In this document: one piece after another, positions 25,595 to 32,878 of the stretch
How positions within the stretch are numbered: the stretch's first letter is position 1
How the letters are laid out: every line of letters begins with the position of its first letter
Origin: Candidatus Dormiibacterota bacterium
GTDB lineage: Bacteria; Chloroflexota; Dormibacteria; Aeolococcales; Aeolococcaceae
DNA: 36,204 bases
Direction: 5' to 3'
NCBI GenBank assembly: GCA_003132525.1
Contig: PKXZ01000028.1
Span: 4,462-40,665 of the forward strand
The notes under the pieces: generated by a model
The model's database searches: none
What the model was told of the DNA's origin: nothing
Seen by the model: only the letters and a program-made list of their open reading frames with translations
Translations under genes and position numbers: made by a program

Positions 25595-27081
25595 ACGTCA
25601 TCCTCTCGACGATCATCTGGTCACCGCTGCTCTTCGCGCTGATCGCGGCGTTCCTCCCCGAGCGCAACGACGAGGAACGCACCCGGGTGCGCACGATCGC
25701 GCTCGCCGGAGCCGGCGTGAGCTTCTTCGTGACGACGTTTTTCGCGATCCTCGGCCAGATCGGGCTGGGCGCAGGTGGCGGACTGGCATCGGCGTATCAG
25801 GAGAACCACACGTGGTTCTGGAACTTCCTGTTCCAGGCGCACTACGACCTCGTCGCCGACGGCATCACGCTGCCGCTGCTGGTGGTGGTCACGACCATCT
25901 TCGGCTGCGCGATGTTCCATTCCTGGAAGGTGCACGAGCGGGTGCGCCTGTACGTGATCCTCATGCTGCTCGTCGAGACCGGTGTCACCGGGGTGCTCTG
26001 CTCGTCGGACTTCGTCCTCTTCGCAGCCTTCTGGGGTCTCCTGCTTGTCCCGATGTACTTGCTCATCCGCATCTATGGAGGTGACGGTGCACGGCGAGCA
26101 GCGGCGTGGTTTGCAGGGTTCCAGGCAGTGTCACTCGCGCTGATCATCGCGACCACCGTGATCGTCGTGGTGGAGGCGGGGAATCAGACCTCGGACATGA
26201 ATCCCGACCTGACCACGTTCTCGGTCACGGCGGAAACCGCCGGATTCTGGCTGAGCTTCATCGCCTTCGCCATCGCGATGGCCATCTTCCCGGTGCACAG
26301 CTGGATGATCGAAGCGCAGAGCAGAGCGAGCGCGGGCGTGGCGACGGTGCTCTCCGGAACCATGTTGATGCTCGGCGCCTACGGGATGATGCGGATCAGC
26401 CTCATCGTCTTCCCGGTACCGGCTCACTACTACTCGTTCGTCATCACCGGTCTCGCGGTCGTGGGCGCCTTCTGGGGCAGCATCGGCGCGCTCCGCCAGG
26501 ACGAGTTGCGCCGCTTCGTCGGGTACATGAACGTCGCGCAGATGTCATTGGTGCTCCTCGCAATCGGCGCGCAGACATCGGTCGCGCTGGTCGGCGCCGT
26601 GCTGCTGCTTGCGGGGCAGGGGTTCGGTTCGGCGATGCTCACGCTGGTCAGTGGCGCCGTTGAGGAGCGCACCCGCACGACGAGCATCCGCGCCATGGGC
26701 GGACTGGTCTCGCAGGCACCGCGACTTGCGGGCTTCTACCTCGTGGCCGCAGCCAGTGTCATCGGCATCCCGATGCTCGCCGGATTCACCGGCGATTTCA
26801 TGGTGTTCGCTGGTTCATTCCCCGAGCATCGCGTCGCCACGCTGCTGGTGATGGCGAGCGTGATCGTGACCACCGCGGGTCTCATCTGGGTCGCCAATCG
26901 GGTCTTCTTCGGCCCGGTGCGTGACCAGTTCGCCCGAGTGCGTGACGTGACCCTGCTCGATCTGACCGTGCTGATCCCGCTCGTCGGAGCAGTCGTGCTG
27001 TTCGGCGTTCGTGCCGGCGCAGTGGTCCCGGTGATCACCAACGGCGTCCTCGAGATCACCACGCGGATCACCGGGGGTTAG
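25591..27081 (+). CDS. NuoM-like antiporter-type subunit with pump residues replaced
   Basis: A 496-aa, roughly 14-helix protein that aligns with NuoM (ND4). The TM5 motif F-W-E-x-x-L-V-P-M-Y is FWGLLLVPMYLLI here, so the essential Glu (E144) is Gly149. The TM7 segment A-F-A-V-K-M-P is AFAIAMAIFP, so Lys234 is Ala229. The TM8 segment G-I-L-L-K is GTMLMLGAYG, so Lys265 is Met260. The later His (H322) is Gln in LAGQGFGSAML. Only the last acidic residue (E407) is kept as Asp in GFTGDFMVFAGSF. The fold, order and lengths of helices are normal. The ATG overlaps the NuoL-like stop (ATGA). Confidence 0.85.
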   Translation: MNVILSTIIWSPLLFALIAAFLPERNDEERTRVRTIALAGAGVSFFVTTFFAILGQIGLGAGGGLASAYQENHTWFWNFLFQAHYDLVADGITLPLLVVVTTIFGCAMFHSWKVHERVRLYVILMLLVETGVTGVLCSSDFVLFAAFWGLLLVPMYLLIRIYGGDGARRAAAWFAGFQAVSLALIIATTVIVVVEAGNQTSDMNPDLTTFSVTAETAGFWLSFIAFAIAMAIFPVHSWMIEAQSRASAGVATVLSGTMLMLGAYGMMRISLIVFPVPAHYYSFVITGLAVVGAFWGSIGALRQDELRRFVGYMNVAQMSLVLLAIGAQTSVALVGAVLLLAGQGFGSAMLTLVSGAVEERTRTTSIRAMGGLVSQAPRLAGFYLVAAASVIGIPMLAGFTGDFMVFAGSFPEHRVATLLVMASVIVTTAGLIWVANRVFFGPVRDQFARVRDVTLLDLTVLIPLVGAVVLFGVRAGAVVPVITNGVLEITTRITGG

Positions 27082-27083
27082 CG

Positions 27084-28565
27084 GTGAATTCCACACACGC
27101 CATGACCCTGGCCCTGCTTCCCGAGGCGATGCTCCTTGGGACTGCATTTGTCTCCATGGTCGTCGCGGTGGTCAGACCAGGACTCCGTCCAGATATTCAT
27201 CGATGGATCGCCTGTATCGGGCTCCTCGGTTCACTGGCCGCGTGCGCACTGGTGCTGCTCGGCCTCCGCTACCATCCCTCAGGGATCGCGGTCGACGTGC
27301 TGAGCGGTGGATTCGTGGTCGACAGCTTTGCGCTGTTCATCGCCATTCTCGCGTGCGTGACGGCACTCATCACCTGCTTGATCACGGACTCGGCGGTGCG
27401 GACGATTCCGTCGCGGACAAGCGCCTACTACGCGCTGATTCTCGTGTCGACGGCAGCGGCGGAGGCGATCGCCGCGGAGCGCGACATGATCACGCTGTTC
27501 GTCGCGCTGGCCGCAATGCTGCTCTGCCTGGTTACGCTCGGCGCGCTCGTCAAGACCAACCCACGCGGCGCCGTGTCGTCGTTCGAGCATCTCATCGAGG
27601 GCGGCGCCGGCCTCGCGGCGGTCCTCTATGGGCTGGTGCTGCTCTACGGGACCACGCGGAGCACCAACCTCACGGTGGTCGCGGGAGCGGTGAGTGGTGC
27701 ACCCGGCGCCGTGGCCATCGGCGTGGCACTGGTGGTGCTCGGCCTCTGCGCAGTGTTCGGCGTGTTCCCGTTGCGCCAGTGGGTCGGGCGTGTCGCAACG
27801 CATGTTCCCGCGGGCACGGCGGGTTTCATCATTGCGATGAGCGTCGTCGCGGGTGGCGCGGGGTTGGCGCGCGTGACCATCTCCGGCCTCGGTCCGGACG
27901 TCAGTATCTGGCGATGGCTTGTCCCGATCGTCGCCGCGATCGGTCTCGGGTACTCGTCGCTGAGCTCGCTGCGCGAGACACGGGTTTCGCGGCTCATCGG
28001 GCAATTGGTCAGCGCGCAGGCAGCGATGCTGCTGCTCGGCCTGCTCGCATTCGGCAACGGTTCGCGGGGGTTCCCCGCCTACGGCATGACCGCGTTCCTC
28101 GGCGGCCTCGGCATCACCGCGATCGCGACTCTGGCTGCGTTCGGGGTTCTCGCGATGCTCCAGGTGGCCGGCATCGGGGACGCGATCGAGGATATGCGCG
28201 GCCTCGCGCACCGGTCGGCGCCGGCGGCGCTGCTGCTGACCGTGTCGCTGGGCACCCTCGCAGGAGTTCCGCCCCTCGCCGGTTTTCTCTCGCGGGCACT
28301 GCTGATCGCGAGCGCGGCCGACACGCACTACGGCTGGCTTGCGGTCCTGGCGACCGGCGCAACGCTGCTGACCATCATCGCCGCGGTCCGTCTTTTCGCG
28401 ACGGTGTACGCGGACGCCGGTGATGAGGTGCCGTTCACACTCGGCGCGACCCCGCTGGTCTCTCGAATTGTCGCGAGCGCAGCCTGCATTGCCGGCATCG
28501 GCCTGGTGGTGCTGATTCAGCCGCTGCTCGCGGTGGCGACAGCGGGAGCCGGAACACTGCGCTGA
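27084..28565 (+). CDS. NuoN-like antiporter-type subunit with pump residues replaced
   Basis: A 493-aa membrane protein that aligns with NuoN (ND2), though more weakly than the M-like protein. The TM5 Glu (E133) is Ala143 in LFVALAAMLLCL; the Lys158 site is Glu in SSFEHLIEGG; the TM7 Lys217 is Val224 in LGLCAVFGVFPLRQW; the TM8 Lys247 is Val254 in IIAMSVVAGG; the TM12 Lys395 is Arg in GVPPLAGFLSRALL, a conservative change. SSLSSLRETRVSRLIGQL corresponds to the NuoN cytoplasmic turn S-Q-T-N-I-K-R-L-L-G-Y-S-S. It is the last of five Nuo-like genes, and starts at GTG 27084 two bases after the previous stop. Confidence 0.78.
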   Translation: MNSTHAMTLALLPEAMLLGTAFVSMVVAVVRPGLRPDIHRWIACIGLLGSLAACALVLLGLRYHPSGIAVDVLSGGFVVDSFALFIAILACVTALITCLITDSAVRTIPSRTSAYYALILVSTAAAEAIAAERDMITLFVALAAMLLCLVTLGALVKTNPRGAVSSFEHLIEGGAGLAAVLYGLVLLYGTTRSTNLTVVAGAVSGAPGAVAIGVALVVLGLCAVFGVFPLRQWVGRVATHVPAGTAGFIIAMSVVAGGAGLARVTISGLGPDVSIWRWLVPIVAAIGLGYSSLSSLRETRVSRLIGQLVSAQAAMLLLGLLAFGNGSRGFPAYGMTAFLGGLGITAIATLAAFGVLAMLQVAGIGDAIEDMRGLAHRSAPAALLLTVSLGTLAGVPPLAGFLSRALLIASAADTHYGWLAVLATGATLLTIIAAVRLFATVYADAGDEVPFTLGATPLVSRIVASAACIAGIGLVVLIQPLLAVATAGAGTLR

Positions 28566-28606
28566 CGGACGCGGAAATCCCCCCGGGAGGAGCAGGGCGT
28601 CGCGAC

Positions 28607-29434
28607 GTGCCCGCGACGCTGCTCAGCGTCCTCACCCGCGCTGCGAGAACCGCCGGCCCGCTGCGCGCCCCCGTGTCGGCAACGATCGGTGCGGCGTGGT
28701 ACGCGCGATTGAGCCGCGAGGACCGGGTTCGGGCGGCGGCGAACCACCACCGCATGAACCCGCTCCTGGACCACCGTGAAGCCGCAACGCTCGCGCGACA
28801 TTCGTACCAGGAGTACGTCCGCATGATCGCCGACTCGATGTGGGCGGAACCGCTGGATTCGGCGCAGGTGCTCGAGCATTTTCGGGTGTGCGGCGCGGAG
28901 CATCTCAACGTGGGCGACCGCGGCTCGATGGTGGTGCTCCCGCACTTCGGTAATTGGGATATGGCGGCAAGCGCATCGCTCGGTTTGGGGCTGCACCTCA
29001 GCACCGTCATGGCGCCGGTCGTGTCCCCGGGGATCACCGAGATGGTGATGCGCTCGCGTCAGCGCAAGGGGCTCGAGATCTTCACGGTGCGGCAGTCGGC
29101 GCGGGGGTTGTTCCGCGCTCTCAGACGGGGACGCACGGTCGCCCTGATGCTCGACGTGCCCGAGGCGGGGCCGACTGTCGTGGTGCCGTTCTGCGGCGGC
29201 GCGGTGCGGTGCAGCTCGGTGCCGGCGCGGCTCGCGGCCGCGACCGGAGCGGCGATCCTCCCGGTCACGTGCCGGCGCGACGGCTGGGGGTGGGTCCTCG
29301 AGATCCATCCGCCGATCGACCTATCGGGTGACGACACGGCGGTGATCGAGCGGGTCGCAGCGGCCGTCGAGCCGGCGATCCGTGCGCACCCCGAGCAGTG
29401 GTATCCGTTCCACCACGTCTATGACGACTGGTGA
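28607..29434 (+). CDS. LpxL/PatA-type membrane lipid acyltransferase
   Basis: A 275-aa protein of the lysophospholipid/lauroyl acyltransferase family. The catalytic HX4D motif is PHFGNWDMAA near residue 105, followed by MAPVVSPGITEMVMRSRQRKGLEIF, GRTVALMLDVPEAGPTVVVPFCG and a conserved end WYPFHHVYDDW. In Gram-negatives such enzymes acylate lipid A; in actinobacteria a relative (PatA) acylates phosphatidylinositol mannosides. The other lipid gene nearby, plsY, agrees with a role in membrane lipids. A strong GGGAGGAG lies 14 bases before GTG 28607, rather far, so the start may be imprecise. Its last 14 bases overlap the kinase gene. Confidence 0.82.
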   Translation: MPATLLSVLTRAARTAGPLRAPVSATIGAAWYARLSREDRVRAAANHHRMNPLLDHREAATLARHSYQEYVRMIADSMWAEPLDSAQVLEHFRVCGAEHLNVGDRGSMVVLPHFGNWDMAASASLGLGLHLSTVMAPVVSPGITEMVMRSRQRKGLEIFTVRQSARGLFRALRRGRTVALMLDVPEAGPTVVVPFCGGAVRCSSVPARLAAATGAAILPVTCRRDGWGWVLEIHPPIDLSGDDTAVIERVAAAVEPAIRAHPEQWYPFHHVYDDW

Positions 29435-30566
29435 ACCGAGCGATCTGATGCTCGGCGCCTGCGCGGCACTCGAGAACGCGGCTGGGGCCGGACCGGCTGC
29501 GTCGACCGCATGGGCGCCTGGACGCTGCACGCTGGTGGGCGAACACGTCGACTACGCCGGCGGCCAGGTGCTCTGCGTCGCGATGCACCTCGGTATCGCG
29601 GCCGCCGTCCGCGTGAGCGGGAGCGAGCGCTTCCTGGTGACGAGCGGCGACACCGTGGTGACCCGTACGGGAGCCGGGCCCAAGGGCGACATGGGTGACC
29701 GCGTCCTCGCACCGGTGGTCGCGCTTTGTGCACACGGCGTCTCCGTTCCACCCGTTGAGGTGGGTGTCGCGGCCACCCTCCCACCCGGCGCCGGCCTCGC
29801 CTCGTCGGCGGCTCTCATGGTGGCCGTCACCACCGCGATCCTTCGTCTCCTCAGCCTGACCTTGACGGCGCGCGAACTCGCCGCCGTGGCCCTCTCGGCC
29901 GAGCGGGACGTGCTCGGGATTCCGTGCGGACCGCTCGACCAGCGTGCCGTCGTGGATGCCCCCGCCCATGGTGCGCTGCTGCTCGACTGCGCAACCGGGG
30001 CCGGCGCGCCGGTGGCGTGGCCGTGGCCGGACACCATCCTGGTGGCATGCGACACCGGGACCCAACACGACGTCGGCGGCGCGGAGTACCGGCGCAGGCG
30101 CGAGGACACCGAGTCGGGTCTTGCCGCGCTGAGCGTTGCAAGCTGTCAGGAACTGACTGAGGCCGGCATCGAGGCGGGACACCTGGACCCCGTGGTCGAG
30201 CGCCGCCTCCGGCACGTGATGGGTGAGTCGCGTCGCGCGATCGAGGCCGCCCAGGCGATGCGGCGGGCAGACGTCGCCGCGCTCGGTCGCCTGATGTCGG
30301 CGAGTCATCGGTCGCTCCGCGACCTGCACGAGGTGAGCACGCCGACCCTCGACGCCGTGGTGGGCGCGGCCGAAGCCGTGCCAGGCTGCCTCGGCGCCCG
30401 GATGGTCGGCGCCGGATTCGGCGGCACCGTCGCCGCGCTCGTGACCATGGGGAGTGCCGAGGCATGCCGGAGCGCGATGGCCGAAGCCTGCGGCGGCGGG
30501 GAGACCTTCCTGCTCGAGCCCTCGCCCGGGGTCGCGGTGCTGTCGCCCGATGTCGTGCAGGGCTAG
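29421..30566 (+). CDS. Galactokinase-like GHMP kinase
   Basis: A 381-aa sugar kinase with the three GHMP motifs: the galactokinase signature APGRCTLVGEHVDYAGG near residue 33, the ATP loop LPPGAGLASSAALMVA, and the C-terminal GAGFGGTVAALV. CGPLDQRAVVDA corresponds to the C-G-x-x-D-Q segment with the catalytic Asp. It should phosphorylate galactose or a related sugar at C1. Neither galT nor galE lies nearby, so it may act in a salvage or surface-glycan route instead of the Leloir pathway. The start ATG 29421 overlaps the acyltransferase gene by 14 bases; ATG 29448 is an alternative. Confidence 0.82.
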   Translation: MTTGEPSDLMLGACAALENAAGAGPAASTAWAPGRCTLVGEHVDYAGGQVLCVAMHLGIAAAVRVSGSERFLVTSGDTVVTRTGAGPKGDMGDRVLAPVVALCAHGVSVPPVEVGVAATLPPGAGLASSAALMVAVTTAILRLLSLTLTARELAAVALSAERDVLGIPCGPLDQRAVVDAPAHGALLLDCATGAGAPVAWPWPDTILVACDTGTQHDVGGAEYRRRREDTESGLAALSVASCQELTEAGIEAGHLDPVVERRLRHVMGESRRAIEAAQAMRRADVAALGRLMSASHRSLRDLHEVSTPTLDAVVGAAEAVPGCLGARMVGAGFGGTVAALVTMGSAEACRSAMAEACGGGETFLLEPSPGVAVLSPDVVQG

Positions 30567-30569
30567 ACT
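30564..30569 (+). promoter_or_regulatory. -10 element of plsY
   Basis: TAGACT, overlapping the stop codon of the kinase gene, ends 9 bases before the plsY ATG. No ribosome site lies between, consistent with a leaderless transcript. Confidence 0.5.
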
Positions 30570-30578
30570 CGTCGCCGC

Positions 30579-31205
30579 ATGGCTGGCAACGCGGCTGCAG
30601 TGGCGAGCTGCGCCGCGGGATATCTGATCGGGTCGGTGCCCTTCGGGCTGATCGTCGGCAAGACGGTCGGCGGTCTCGATGTCCGAGACTTCGGCAGCGG
30701 CAACATGGGCACCGCCAACGTGCTTCGTACGGTCGGCGCCAGGGCCGGTGCGATCACCTTCGCGCTCGACGTCGCCAAGGGAGCCGGCGCCGTGGCCATT
30801 GCGCGACGGGCGGGTGCCGACCCGACAGCGCAGGCCGCGGCGGGGCTGGCCGCCTGCGTCGGCCACTCGTGGCCGGTCTTCGCCAGGTTCCGCGGGGGAA
30901 AAGCGGTTGCCACCGCGTTCGGCGGCCTGCTGATGGTGTCGCCCGAGGCGGCGGCATGGGCGACCGTCGGCGGTATCGGCGCGCTCGCACTGAGCCGGAC
31001 CATGTCGGTGGGATCGCTGACCGCCGCTGGAACGGCCATCCTGGGCGCCGGTCTGGAGAGCACGCGGCGCCACGACGCCGTGCCGTTCGTGTTCACGGCG
31101 CTCGCGTCGACGCTCGTGGTCGTCCGCCATGCGGCGAATATCCGGCGGATCGCCCGTGGCGAGGAGCCCCAGGTGTCCACCCGTCTGTTTGGCGGTCGTC
31201 ACTGA
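30579..31205 (+). CDS. plsY: Glycerol-3-phosphate acyltransferase PlsY
   Basis: A 208-aa inner-membrane protein that uses acyl-phosphate to acylate glycerol 3-phosphate, the first step of phospholipid synthesis. The three PlsY motifs are present: FGSGNMGTANVLRTVGAR (usual G-S-G-N-x-G-A-T-N), GHSWPVFARFRGGKAVAT, and RHAANIRRIARGEE at the C terminus. Five or so membrane helices are visible. One oddity is MGTANV where G-A-T-N-V is common. It has its own -10 element, and follows an acyltransferase and a sugar kinase. Confidence 0.93.
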   Translation: MAGNAAAVASCAAGYLIGSVPFGLIVGKTVGGLDVRDFGSGNMGTANVLRTVGARAGAITFALDVAKGAGAVAIARRAGADPTAQAAAGLAACVGHSWPVFARFRGGKAVATAFGGLLMVSPEAAAWATVGGIGALALSRTMSVGSLTAAGTAILGAGLESTRRHDAVPFVFTALASTLVVVRHAANIRRIARGEEPQVSTRLFGGRH

Positions 31206-31235
31206 CTCATCGACGGACGCCGGTCCGACCGTCCG

Positions 31236-31241
31236 TATGAT
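31236..31241 (+). promoter_or_regulatory. -10 element of the histidine kinase gene
   Basis: TATGAT ends 6 bases before ATG 31248. This again places the transcription start at or very near the start codon. Confidence 0.5.
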
Positions 31242-31247
31242 CGAAGC

Positions 31248-32498
31248 ATGAAGGGCGATCGGAACCCGCACGCGCCTGTCGAGAGCCCGGTTGATCGGGT
31301 CAATGCCGTTGCCCGGGCGCTGACGAGCACAACCGATGGCGTCGCCGACCTGCAGCGCGAGGTGGTCTGCACCGCGGCGTCGATCGCCGGTGATGGGGCG
31401 ACGGCGGCGTTGGCACTTCGCGACGGTAAGCGCTTCAGGGTCAGGTTCGTCGATCCGCATGTGGCGATGCCGGACGCATTCGACGCCTGGGAGATTGAGC
31501 CCGACGTGATCGCCGGACGGCGTGTCCGGCGGGTGATTCCCGGCCGGGGGTCGCTCCTGGTGCTGCCGATGTCATACCTCGGCAAGGTGGTCGGGGCGCT
31601 GGCCGTGATATCGCCCGCCGACTCTGCCACCCCCGAGGCAGACGCCGAAGGTGTTCTTGCCATTCTTGCCAATAACGCGGCGATCGCGATGGAGAATGCG
31701 CGCCTGTACGAGATGGAGCGGGAGTCGGTGCGCCGCCTCCGTGAGCTCGACACCATGAAGACGGACTTTCTGTCGACCGTGCAGCATGAGCTGCGCACGC
31801 CGCTCACCGCGATCCTTGGGCTCAGCGACCTCATCGAGATGTGCTGGACGAGGTGGGAGGATGCCCCGAAGCTCGACGCGCTGCGTGACATCCAGGTTGC
31901 CGCTCGGAATCTCGACGGGATCGTCGAGACGATCATCGATTTCTCGGTGGGCGACGGCGAGGCGCTCGTCCTCGCCATGGCCGACGTGCCTCTGGAGGAC
32001 GCCGTTCGTGCCGCGACCATGGTGGTGGGGGAGCGGCACAAGGGTGGCCTGCCGGTCCCGGTCGAGGTCGACGTGGTTCCGGGGGTGACGCTGCGCGCGG
32101 ACTCCGATCGCCTCGGACAGGTGCTGCGTGCGCTCATCGACAACGCCGTGAAGTTCAGCGACGGTCACGGTCGGGTGCTCGTGCGCGGGGCGCCGGCTGA
32201 GCCCGGCACGGTCCTCGTCGAGGTCATCGACGAGGGGATCGGGATCGCGACGGAGGACGTGCCGCGCATCTTCGAGCGCTTCTACCAGGCGGACAACACC
32301 GCGACCCGGCGCTTCGGGGGCACCGGCATGGGCCTTGCCCTAGCGCGACGCGTCGTCGAGGCGCACGGCGCGACCATCGATGTCGACACCCTGCTCGGGT
32401 CCGGCACGCGCGTGTCGCTGCGCTGGCCGGAGCACGCAGACGGAGCGGCTTCGGTGCGCAGCGAGGGTCCGATGGCGTCGTCGCTGCCGGTACAATGA
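31248..32498 (+). CDS. Soluble sensor histidine kinase (GAF-HisKA-HATPase)
   Basis: A 416-aa kinase without membrane helices. Residues about 15-155 look like a GAF sensor domain, ending in the helix ILANNAAIAMENARLYEME. The dimerisation domain has the phospho-accepting His in VQHELRTPLTAILGLSDL. The ATP-binding domain has the N box (ALIDNAVKFSDG), G1 box (VIDEGIGIA), F box (RIFERFYQ) and G2 box (GGTGMGLALARRVV). No response regulator gene is adjacent, so it is an orphan and its partner is unknown. The end of the gene contains the promoter of the SRP RNA. Confidence 0.9.
   Translation: MKGDRNPHAPVESPVDRVNAVARALTSTTDGVADLQREVVCTAASIAGDGATAALALRDGKRFRVRFVDPHVAMPDAFDAWEIEPDVIAGRRVRRVIPGRGSLLVLPMSYLGKVVGALAVISPADSATPEADAEGVLAILANNAAIAMENARLYEMERESVRRLRELDTMKTDFLSTVQHELRTPLTAILGLSDLIEMCWTRWEDAPKLDALRDIQVAARNLDGIVETIIDFSVGDGEALVLAMADVPLEDAVRAATMVVGERHKGGLPVPVEVDVVPGVTLRADSDRLGQVLRALIDNAVKFSDGHGRVLVRGAPAEPGTVLVEVIDEGIGIATEDVPRIFERFYQADNTATRRFGGTGMGLALARRVVEAHGATIDVDTLLGSGTRVSLRWPEHADGAASVRSEGPMASSLPVQ
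32491..32496 (+). promoter_or_regulatory. -10 element of the SRP RNA gene
   Basis: TACAAT overlaps the first base of the kinase stop codon and lies about 5-9 bases before the predicted 5' end of the SRP RNA. No convincing -35 box is visible. Confidence 0.55.
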
Positions 32499-32500
32499 GG

Positions 32501-32724
32501 GTGGTCGCGCTAGGCGGGGCGTTAGCGGTGCCCTGTACCCGCAATCCGCTATAGCGGGGCTGAATTCCCCATCGAGGGGGCGCGTCATTGGGTCTGCTCC
32601 GGACGCGCCGGCGTTGACGACTGGGTCCCGCGCAGCTCGGGCCCGTGAACCCCGTCAGGTCCGGAAGGAAGCAGCGGTAAACGGTCTCCCGGGGGTGCCG
32701 TGGGGACACCTGGTCTGAGCCGGT
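32501..32724 (+). ncRNA. ffs: Signal recognition particle RNA
   Basis: This is the RNA core of the signal recognition particle, which with Ffh delivers membrane proteins. The conserved S-domain loop is at 32654-32680 (GTCAGGTCCGGAAGGAAGCA and following bases). The 5' part, with GCGGTGCCCTGTACCCGCAA followed by an ATCCGCTATAGCGGGGCTGAATT stretch, is the usual 5' domain of the mid-length SRP RNAs in actinobacterial and Chloroflexota-like genomes, roughly twice the E. coli 4.5S RNA. Ends are estimated from pairing of the 5' GGTCGCGCTAGGC region with the 3' CCTGGTCTGAGCC region and may be off by several bases. It lies directly before dnaX, a common bacterial arrangement. Confidence 0.92.
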
Positions 32725-32878
32725 CGTACGGGTGAGCGCTGGTGGCGTGCCAACGACATGGGGTGCGCGACTACCCCCGTTTTCCACGGCGGTCCGCCGT
32801 TCATGTGCGGGCGCCGTCGTTGCGACCATGCCGCCCGCCCCGGGTGACCATCCTGCGAGTGGCTATCGTGGAGGAGTC

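Noticed and set aside
22669-28565. An Mrp-type sodium/proton antiporter or a hydrogenase-4 membrane arm
   Set aside because: Gene order J-K-L-M-N and the NuoL lateral-helix tail fit complex I; MrpE/F/G-like genes and hydrogenase subunits are absent.
22669-28565. Simple pseudogenes of complex I
   Set aside because: All five frames are full length, with ATGA or near-contiguous junctions and no internal stops; changes concentrate at functional residues rather than being scattered.
29265-31460. A 731-codon minus-strand frame across the kinase and plsY genes
   Set aside because: It has no homology that I can see and mirrors genes with clear motifs on the plus strand.
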